Below are positions 56,876-64,000 of a DNA stretch of 64,000 nt, piece after piece. Both the position numbers and the translations under genes were made by a program. Location of the stretch: NCBI GenBank assembly GCA_958510875.1, contig OY294067.1, forward strand, positions 31,236,912-31,300,911, read 5' to 3'. The DNA is from Endomychus coccineus (Eukaryota; Arthropoda; Insecta; Coleoptera; Endomychidae). The notes under the pieces were generated by a model, which worked only from the letters and a program-made list of their open reading frames with translations, made no database searches and was not told the DNA's origin. Numbering within the stretch: position 1 is the first letter of the stretch; the number at the start of each line of letters is the position of its first letter.

Positions 56876-57150
56876 ACCTGGAGTTTATAAACTAATTTGC
56901 CTAGATTGTGATAACTTTTATATAGATAGAACTTGTCGTAATTTTGTACTTAGATACCAAGAACATTTTCGTTCTTTCAGACTCAACATTCGCTAACCAT
57001 TTTTACAAACAGGTCTTTTATTCTCTAATTTAGATAGACTAAACATTTTACATAATCAAACCAAAGGTTTCAAATTAAATACATTAGAATCAATAGAGAT
57101 TCATAAAAGTGTCAAAAACTCCCATAACAATATCCTAAATGATCAGTTAA
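56876..57150 (+). pseudogene. PLE GIY-YIG fragment, decayed
   Basis: The plus strand reads VYKLICLDCDNFYIDRTCRN, matching VYKLNCLDCDGTYTG of the intact PLE at 17675-19438. After a stop near 56996 it continues with decayed sequence resembling the endonuclease C-terminus (KLNTLESIEIHKS). The RT is absent. Confidence 0.7.
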
Positions 57151-57642
57151 ACCCTTAAGAAAGTGATCTTTTCCTTTGTCTTTCAAAACACTCTTAGAAT
57201 AATAATTATCTCAATACACAAATTGTTTCTTAATTAACACTGTATTTTTCCTGGATCTACCTGTTTCGGAATTTGTGGTATTCTCTTACTGTCAATTGTA
57301 ATCTCGTTAGCCATATTGTACTTTAGTTCCTATTTTACTTTTTATTGTTTAGCATCTATTTGATAATGACACTTAGTTGCTGAAACTATAGTAACGTTTT
57401 CATGTTATTATTAAGAGTGGTATAAAAACGAAGTAATTGTTCTTTCATTTAATCATGATCATAAATTACCAACGACTTCTACCATCGATTTTTCTAAATA
57501 AATTCCATAGTTTGTTTTCTCAATTTACAATAAAACTCATTCATGGGTGCAAGAATAAGCTCACAAACCGTTTAGGCAATACCTTTGATGAAGTTTCCGA
57601 ATTCGACAAATGTGGAGTTTCCAAAATTGATTGAGAGTCGTA

Positions 57643-58060
57643 TTCAAACTGATATATGGGTCAAACTAAAAGGTACATCTATACTTGTTATAAAGATCAT
57701 TCCGCCCGTATCAAGAGGGATAATAGCGAAAATTCAGCTTTAACAGAACATGTTTTAAATACTGGGCACACCATTTGTCAGGGAAGTTTATTACTTTCAG
57801 AACACATTACCCACAAATATTTATGTAATTTATAAGGGATGGAAATGAATAAGAGAAAAAGGAAATTATTGAATTCACAGTTATCTCCAGCTGAGGGTAA
57901 TCCCTTGTTTGCATTTTTGGGTTGTTATCAACCCCAAATAGTATATAAGCAGGTACATCTTGTCTTCTAAATTAGTTACTTTGATGATGGATACTTGGTA
58001 GGTGAAAGAATCACAGTAATTTAATAGTATTATTAGTGGATAAGGATGAGTATTTTATAA
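57643..58060 (+). pseudogene. Second decayed PLE endonuclease and 3' end
   Basis: The plus strand encodes YMGQTKRYIYTCYKDHSARI and then NSALTEHVLNTGHTI, typical of the PLE GIY-YIG C-terminal half. The 3' UTR ends in a degenerate hammerhead region (ttgatgatggatacttggta, 57981-58000, then ggtgaaag). Sequence after it (tattattagtggataaggat) resembles segments at 34510-34610, 35760-35850 and 50180-50220. This suggests those are ends of the same PLE family. Confidence 0.65.
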
Positions 58061-58815
58061 CGAAATTAATAAAATTAATAAATTTCTTAAATAATATTAA
58101 TAAATAATCTACATTTATCAATAAAAATATAAAATCTAATTATAATTAATAAATAGATAAAAATTCTTGTAAATATTTCAAACCGTTTCTACATAACATT
58201 CTTTTTTATTCCAATTTTCATCTTAACATTTTTGTTTTCAAAACAAAAAATAATCTGTTTTACCTAAAATTAAAATACCTTCTCTACAAATATTCAAAGA
58301 ATGATCATATAAAATTAATTACCCACAAACTAATAAATTTAACTAATATTTTAATAATAAATTATTAATTCATATGTTTTATTTATTTAATAGATAAAAT
58401 AAAAATTAAAAATAGTTCCCTACAAATTGTTTTAAAATTTAATTCTTAATTATAAATATAAATAATAATAATTTGGTCCTTCTAGCCGGATTTATCAATT
58501 TTGGGTGCTAGTTACTGTTTCGAATCGCAGTTTGTGATTCTAATAACATAATAAGATATCAGTTTATCGCTAAAAATTGCAGTTTTAGACATCTTATTGC
58601 TATTATTTTTTGGTCTTTGCTCGCTTGATTGTACCAAAACCAGTCTCATTTGCTTATTTTTTGTTCCCTCTAATTGATACAGCTCCGCAATATTATATCT
58701 GAATAATTCAAAATAATTTTTCGAATTAGTAATATATAGGATTGTTCAAAATGGCTGCTGAAAAATTAAAGAAAATTAAATTATTTCGCAATATTGACAA
58801 TAAGGTAGGCCTAAG
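58061..58815. other. Very AT-rich intergenic sequence
   Basis: Low-complexity TAA/ATT sequence without recognisable features. Confidence 0.5.
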
Positions 58816-59046
58816 GCACGGTCGTACATACAGGTCTGGGAACTCGTATGTTTGACATGAGTCTCTTACGCGTCGCCAAACTCGTAGTCCCTCGCTCAGC
58901 CACCAGCTGGCGCTTGGATCGAAGTGGTAAAATTATTTCTTTCCGGAATTGCAAGCAGTGTTACTAAGTATTCTGATTAGAGAGAGGAATAGAACTGTTA
59001 CTCTTGTCAAAATGTATTACTCACCTTAAAAATAACTTCCCCTTTT
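58816..59046. repeat. Dispersed repeat, copy 2
   Basis: Same orientation as 7310-7552 and ending at the same aacttccccttttt. It directly abuts the open frames at 59046-59502. Confidence 0.75.
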
Positions 59047-59502
59047 TAATTTAAACATACAGTAGGGAAAAGTGACACTCCCTCCTGTATGAGATTCGAG
59101 GGAAACATAGTGGAGTCGTCAACCCACTTTCTTTGTAAACGTTCTGGGCTCATTCGAACCAGCTTTACATTAGCTAGGTCGGGGTACATTACGGCCGATG
59201 ACAGAAATGATCTCAACGTGACACTGTCGAGCAGCGGGGTATCCAAATACCTCCTGAAAACCGTAGCAGGATCTTTTACTAAGTGCACTGAACTTTCTGT
59301 TAAGTCAGTTACCATCTCAACCAATACCAACCTGATTATTGTGAAATTTTCACCTAGTGATATCCTGGAACGAGCAACGAATCTGGCAATATCGATAATG
59401 TTCACTGCAATATTTGTGGGATCGATACTTTTGTTACGATCCGTATCGATACAAAATATCAATACTTTCACACTATCGAACTTCCCCACTTCATATAATT
59501 GA
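59046..59502. other. Region open on both strands, unidentified
   Basis: The minus strand has 147 codons (59046-59489) and the plus strand 137 codons (59089-59502), overlapping almost completely. The plus translation has a probable membrane segment near its C-terminus (LAISIMFTAIFVGSILLL). The minus translation is mixed and soluble in character. Composition is less AT-rich than the surroundings. I recognise no family on either strand. It may be an exon or a decayed element gene. Confidence 0.35.
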
Positions 59503-60199
59503 TTTACCTTCTATAAGAAACTACTCGCAAAGTATGAGTATTTGTCGAATTTCATGAAGTGAACAGAATAAAATATATGTTGCAAGTACTGGATCTTCCA
59601 AATCTCCTGAGAATGAAATGAGCTTTTATATTATTTGCATGATCAGGTAATTTAATTGGGTATGAAGCTATCAAGAGAATATTGGAAATATTTCCTTATC
59701 AAACAAGAAGGAACTACACGCTCCTGCAAAGAATGTACACTATTCCTTATACACATTCAATATTAATAGAATTCAATTGGGGAAGAACTATTTTTTCAAA
59801 TTATAAAACGACAACAGACAGATTTTTCACGAGGATTACGAAAAATTGGTGGATGGGCGAAATAAGGGTATAAGTAAAAAATTGTAATTGTTGCGGAAAC
59901 GCGGTCAAAAATTCGTAAATTTTAGTTTGAGAATGTCTTCAATACTGATTTTTCAGTCAGCCTGAAGTTAAAAAAAAAAACTTGAAGCAGATTTCCTTAT
60001 ATACGAGATTTATTTAAAATATTGGAATATCTTTTGCACAAAAATAACAAAACAAAGAATTCAAACTACTGAATACGTATTAGTTACCAATTGTTGAAGA
60101 ATTATCTTCCGATCTAGTTCTGATGTCTTCTTCTGTTGGTGATTATTCATAGAATTCATAAAATCCTTTGCTAATGAAATGCAGAACCTCCATCTATTT
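59503..60199. other. AT-rich intergenic sequence
   Basis: Short open frame at 59682-59873 without recognised features; otherwise nothing seen. Confidence 0.4.
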
Positions 60200-60660
60200 A
60201 TTTTCTTTATACATTGATGGAGCCTCCATATTTGTAGATCAAAGGTAATCTGTTTTTTTTTGGTAGAGCTGAGATCAGCTTTCTGAGGAAATCGAGCGTT
60301 TTGAACGGCACAATATCAACAAAACCATTTTTGTAATCAATCAATCCTGGCTGGCACCTCAACCATTTAATATCTCTTCAACCAACTTTCTCACCATCAA
60401 CATTCACTTTTCTATGTTGGAGAACTGTATCAATAAAGAAGAAAGAAAATTCGAAGAGTCTGTTCTCTTCATTTCATACACCTCGAATGGATTGTATTTT
60501 TTGAATATTTTAACGAGTTGAATCCAATCTCTAGGATGTTCAATCGAAATTTGATATTTTTTCTCTTTTTTCTCGATGATTGCATAATTGGAGTCACATT
60601 CTATGTGTGTTTTTTCAAAGGTCACTAACGCTGCCACTATAGGAAACGTGACCAATTTTC
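60200..60660 (-). pseudogene. Fragment resembling DUF7869-type insect repeat proteins
   Basis: The minus strand contains TFEKTHIECDSNYAIIEKKE, then PRDWIQLVKIFKKYNPFEVY and EMKRTDSSNF. After a stop and frame change comes YKNGFVDIVPFKTLDFLRKL near 60330-60270. A pattern of (G)HTHIECDS-x-A-x-IEKK followed by a W-x-x-x-I/V segment and NPF is typical of a large class of insect uncharacterised, transposon-associated proteins. The protein is broken and lacks its N-terminal part. The family assignment is from memory of the motif pattern. Confidence 0.45.
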
Positions 60661-60831
60661 CATCGAGATTTTTTAATAAAACTTCACATTTTCAGATGTG
60701 CAAACTTAAAAAAATCCACAAATATTTACGAACGAGACCGATATGCGAGAAGGGATATAAGTCCACACGTAACAAAAAAAACTGCCTCAGATCAAGCAAT
60801 ATATAGAGATATAATGTCACTTATCTCCTAA

Positions 60832-61160
60832 TTACTCTGATAATTTCAAATCATGTCCACATATTCCTATAATCACTGCTTCCATTGAAAACTCATTTAC
60901 ATAAATAGATACCTTTGTTTGCCATAAAAATAGATGAGGTAGGTAATATACGCTATTTCCCCAATGGGACGAATAGGGGGAGGTCACTCCCAACAGATCG
61001 TTGATATGGAGCAGAAACAAAGTTGGTGCCAACACAGGACCCTGTGGATCACCTGTACTGATAGATTTTGTATCGAAGGAGGCTCTGTCAATCATCACAT
61101 GTAGTGATCTATCTGAGAAAGCTCGATAGAAATGTTGCATGGGCAACCAGGTCTTTATAT
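60832..61160 (-). pseudogene. Non-LTR reverse transcriptase fragment
   Basis: The minus strand encodes FYRAFSDRSLHVMIDRASFD and then STGDPQGPVLAPTLFLLHIN, which is RT motif B with the usual GxPQGxVLxPxLF form (the Gly before Asp is shifted). The catalytic YADD segment is not readable downstream, since the frame degenerates after LLGVTSPY. Upstream sequence to about 61660 may include further decayed RT. Confidence 0.7.
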
Positions 61161-62044
61161 GTTAATCACTGCTGACGAAAGCCAATTACCGGTCATTCAC
61201 AATTTTAGAGCTCTCTAGATATTGGAGGAGCTCGATGATGGATTTCTTTATAATTATTAGGAAGGGTCTTCTTCACTTTTTTGGAGTCGGTTGGACGCTA
61301 TCTATCTTCCAGTTCGAAGGAAACATCATTGTACAAAAGGCTAAGCAACCTGTAAAAAGCTGGTGTTACTCCGGAAACACATTCCTCAAGAACAATAGAC
61401 GGGACTAGTCCCGCTGACGAAAAACAATTTCAGTCATACGGATATCGATGTCAGCAATATTTGGAGGGTCCTTCCCTTGTAGATCCAAAGTGGAGTTTGC
61501 ATTTCAGCAGGAGGGCTGGCTTTCATTTGTTATGTAGTAGCCAGCGTATTATCATGATTGGGGAAAAGAATGAACTGAAAGAGAAATTTCTCCCAATTGA
61601 AAACGGAGGGAAACTATAAAACGAACGGGCATTCGATCAGCTTTGATTTAATTTTAGCGCTATACGAGTATGCTTTTTTCGATGCGTCTATTGTGTTATT
61701 GAAGATATTTCCGGCTTCAACATGTACTATTCTGCTCTCCAGACATGTGTTCCCGCACTAACGATGGTGTGCTGTTAGTTTTGAAGCGACGGCCCTAGAA
61801 CGGATTTTATAACGTGACACTATCAAAATCTGCTCACGCACGAGTTAATGTTAGTCAAGCACACTCACGGGACTTTCCCTAATCATAGTTTGAGTGGTAT
61901 CATTCTCACAACCATATTGAAACATTCTAACTATTCACAATAGAAACAGCAGAATAACTAGAACAGAAATTTACTACAAACTAAACAACAAAATAAATGT
62001 ACCTGAGTGAGATATTCTGATCCTCACGATTAATTTCTTTACAG
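61161..62044. other. Sequence upstream of the fatty acid synthase coding start
   Basis: No coding region is recognised. An intron acceptor (ctttacag, AG at 62043-62044) just before the start codon implies an untranslated first exon further upstream, which I could not locate. Confidence 0.5.
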
Positions 62045-62120
62045 GAAATCATGCCGGAAGAGACTGTGACGTTTAGGGATTGGTCGATACCAAAAACTGG
62101 CGAAGAAATTGTAGTATCTG
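62045..62120 (+). CDS. Fatty acid synthase, first coding exon
   Basis: After an acceptor AG at 62043-62044, six untranslated bases precede ATG at 62051. The exon encodes MPEETVTFRDWSIPKTGEEI then VVS plus the first base of Gly, and ends at donor gtaagt (62121). GEEIVVSGISG across the junction is the start of the beta-ketoacyl synthase (KS) domain of animal type I fatty acid synthases. These are cytosolic homodimers that make palmitate from acetyl- and malonyl-CoA. The chosen ATG is the only one in the exon and gives the usual short N-terminal leader. Confidence 0.85.
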
Positions 62121-62201
62121 GTAAGTCATCTATCATGTTTAATATGGTTATATTAAATTATGATTAGTTGTATCAGTGGGCTAATTTTGTAATACCTCCA
62201 G

Positions 62202-62372
62202 GAATATCAGGAGGTTTCCCAAGATGCAGAAATGTGGCAGAGCTTCGAGATGCCCTTTTCAACAAAGAAGACTTGATTTCCGACGAACCACGCTGGAGCG
62301 CGTCATATACCGAAGTTCCTAGAAGACTTGGAAAAGTTAAGGATATCGAAAAATTCGATGCTGGGTTTTTCG
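62202..62372 (+). CDS. Fatty acid synthase, second coding exon (KS domain)
   Basis: The exon joins in phase 1. It encodes GISGGFPRCRNVAELRDALF, then NKEDLISDEPRWSASYTEVP and RRLGKVKDIEKFDAGFFG. This follows the KS N-terminal pattern of insect FAS: SGxSGxFP, LxxKxDLxxxDxRRW-like, P-x-RxGKxxxxxKFDAxFFG. The acceptor is ctccag (AG at 62200-62201) and the donor gtaggt begins at 62373. Open reading upstream of 62202 is intronic. Confidence 0.9.
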
Positions 62373-62949
62373 GTAGGTACCAGAATATACTGTATAATCA
62401 TGCAGCACAATAATTTAGATCATTATTTTTTCTGAACGAAGCTACACAATCATTTTTTTTCTGCTCGATTAAAAAGATCAGCAAACCAAAGACCAACCTT
62501 CTAAGATGTATTCAAGGATCAATTGAAGTATGATCAAATCCATTGAGCCTCACAATTAAAAAAAATATACTTCAAAATATATTATCGAAATATGTACATA
62601 AAGATTGTTTAGAGAGATCTATTGAATTCATACACATTTTTAGAGAGTACAAATTATTATCTTGTTCCATTTTGATTGAGTAACTTCCATTCTTCCAGAA
62701 AATATTATGTTCTTGATATTAGAAACACATTTTAATGTGAAAAAGGTAATAATACGAAATAACAAGCCTTCTTGCCATCTAAAGAATTTTGTTACTTTTA
62801 CCCTTCGGTTATAACTTCTGGAAATTTAATCTCATAGGATCCAGGATGTGCTTAAGAATATGTTTCATCATTAAATTTTTCTAAAGTCTCAGAATTTCGT
62901 TTATCCGTATTCATAAATTCTACTCTAACAATAATCAATCTGTCCTTAG

Positions 62950-63151
62950 GTAGTAGCTACCTTTCAGCGCAATACATGGATCCTCAACTCCGGATTTATC
63001 TAGAAAAAGTGATAGAAGCAATTTTAGACGCTGGAATTAATCCCGCAGAGCTGGAAGGTACCAACACGGCTGTCATCGCCAGTGCCCTTTTCACAGAATC
63101 TTCGGGTTACATGACAAAAGGAGTCGCACCGTCGGACGTCGCAATGCTTAC
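62950..63151 (+). CDS. Fatty acid synthase, third coding exon (KS domain)
   Basis: A Gly codon is completed across the junction, then the exon reads [40 protein letters not shown] and [26 protein letters not shown] and DAGINPAEL are hallmark KS sequences. Two positions are unusual for FAS: SSYLSAQ where many have HxKQA, and [11 protein letters not shown] where many have VFVGxSxSE. This hints at a diverged FAS paralogue. The acceptor is tccttag (AG at 62948-62949) and the donor gtaaga starts at 63152, leaving phase 2. The active-site Cys and the rest of the enzyme lie beyond the window. Confidence 0.9.
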
Positions 63152-64000
63152 GTAAGAATCGACTTCAACTAAGGTCTACACTGTCCTATAAATTAAATTA
63201 ACGATTTCTTGAAAATATTTTTATAACAATATTAATGTTTTCTTTGCCTATTCCAAATCGAAAGCAAAAGAATAAACCTAACACAAGAATCAATAAATCA
63301 ATAGGTATCCATCGTTATGTTGTTCTGTGATATAAATGTCAACGTCCATAAGCGTCTTTGTGAGAACTTTTGTTCAGTTGGTAACTGAAAAGACCCCAAA
63401 ATTTTCCCCCATAATTGCACGCAAATCGCAATTAATATCGAAGCAGACCGATTTTGTGCAATGTCGTGAACTGGTAAGAGACTTATACGCAATTTCCGTA
63501 CTGCGCATGCTTTTGATGCTTTTGATCAAGAGTATTGCATATTGCAACAAGAATTGCGAACAGTAAAACGGTGCCATCACACAAATCTTATAAACGAAAC
63601 GTTCTTGTAGAACTGTGAGTTTGAATTAATGTCGACTGTTGGTATCACGTAGATCAAATCGGAAGAGGAGAATAAAACACTTTTTTACTTCTAATTCTAT
63701 TAATAATAAGAGATATTTTTGACAATCTGCTTTTTATTAAATTTTAAATTTCTTCTTCTTTTTCTTCGTTTCTTAGCAACCATGTCCGCTATTATCATAG
63801 ACCGCTACACTACTTCCCCACCAGTAACGAAATAGTAATTTTCCTAACAAGTGCGGAAAGTGATGCTTTCCCGCACGCGACTGCCGTTAACCCGAACGAC
63901 GCGGAGCGGAGTTCGAGTAAGCAGTCTAGTGCGGGAAAGACACTTTCCGCATGAGTTAGGAACAATACTTTTTCTACAAGCGTAGGAAACAAATTCATTT
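63152..64000 (+). other. Fatty acid synthase intron to window edge
   Basis: No further KS exon is recognised before 64000. Overlapping open frames at 63298-63580 on both strands have no recognisable domain. A hairpin MITE lies at 63838-63965. Confidence 0.55.
63838..63965. mobile_element. Hairpin MITE
   Basis: The left arm tttcctaacaagtgcggaaa, continuing to ctttcccgcac, is mirrored by gtgcgggaaag...ctttccgcatgagttaggaa, with a GC-richer loop of about 55 bp. GC content is higher than the surroundings. A target duplication is not clear. Confidence 0.7.

Overview
The window is a stretch of AT-rich, intron-containing eukaryotic nuclear DNA. It is almost certainly from an insect: the nuclear receptor at its left is of the HR4 (NR6A) type, and the repeats are Penelope-like, Tc1/mariner, hAT, Helentron and jockey-like elements. 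I cannot name the order or species. There is no sign of operons, CRISPR or bacterial genes.

Two host genes are supported, both on the + strand and both cut by the window edges or by large introns. (1) The 3' half of the nuclear receptor gene Hr4 lies at 2158-21319. Four exons join in phase and give the C-terminal extension of the DNA-binding domain, a Gln-rich hinge, the ligand-binding domain and the stop codon. Introns of 10.1, 1.5 and 6.4 kb separate them. (2) The first three coding exons of an animal-type fatty acid synthase lie at 62051-63151. They encode the start of the beta-ketoacyl synthase domain, and the gene runs off the right edge.

Nearly everything else recognisable is mobile DNA or its remains. 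The first Hr4 intron in the window opens with a Tc1-like element (2855-6633) that is split by a Penelope-like element (PLE) with an exact 13-bp target duplication. The last intron carries a 4.3-kb composite of two PLE copies in opposite orientation, flanked by an exact 12-bp duplication, with a hammerhead-ribozyme motif near each outer end. Downstream of Hr4 are a deleted hAT element (22411-23304), a minisatellite-like tandem repeat (26.7-27.6 kb), a pyrimidine-rich tract and a 222-bp MITE with an exact 8-bp duplication. Next comes a huge, nearly perfect palindrome (30743-39625, arms about 4.43 kb, 28-bp spacer). From 41.6 to 61.2 kb there are broken non-LTR reverse transcriptases, two mariner remnants, a Helentron fragment (helicase tail plus endonuclease), many PLE pieces, fold-back repeats, a tRNA-Glu-like sequence and an unassigned 137/147-codon region open on both strands.

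The most interesting pattern is that PLE-derived sequence repeatedly occurs as inverted, 5'-to-5' pairs with hammerhead-like motifs pointing outward (15.6-19.9 kb, 42.4-43.3 kb, 53.4-54.2 kb). In the best case one target-site duplication encloses the whole pair, which suggests that the inverted dimer was inserted as a unit.
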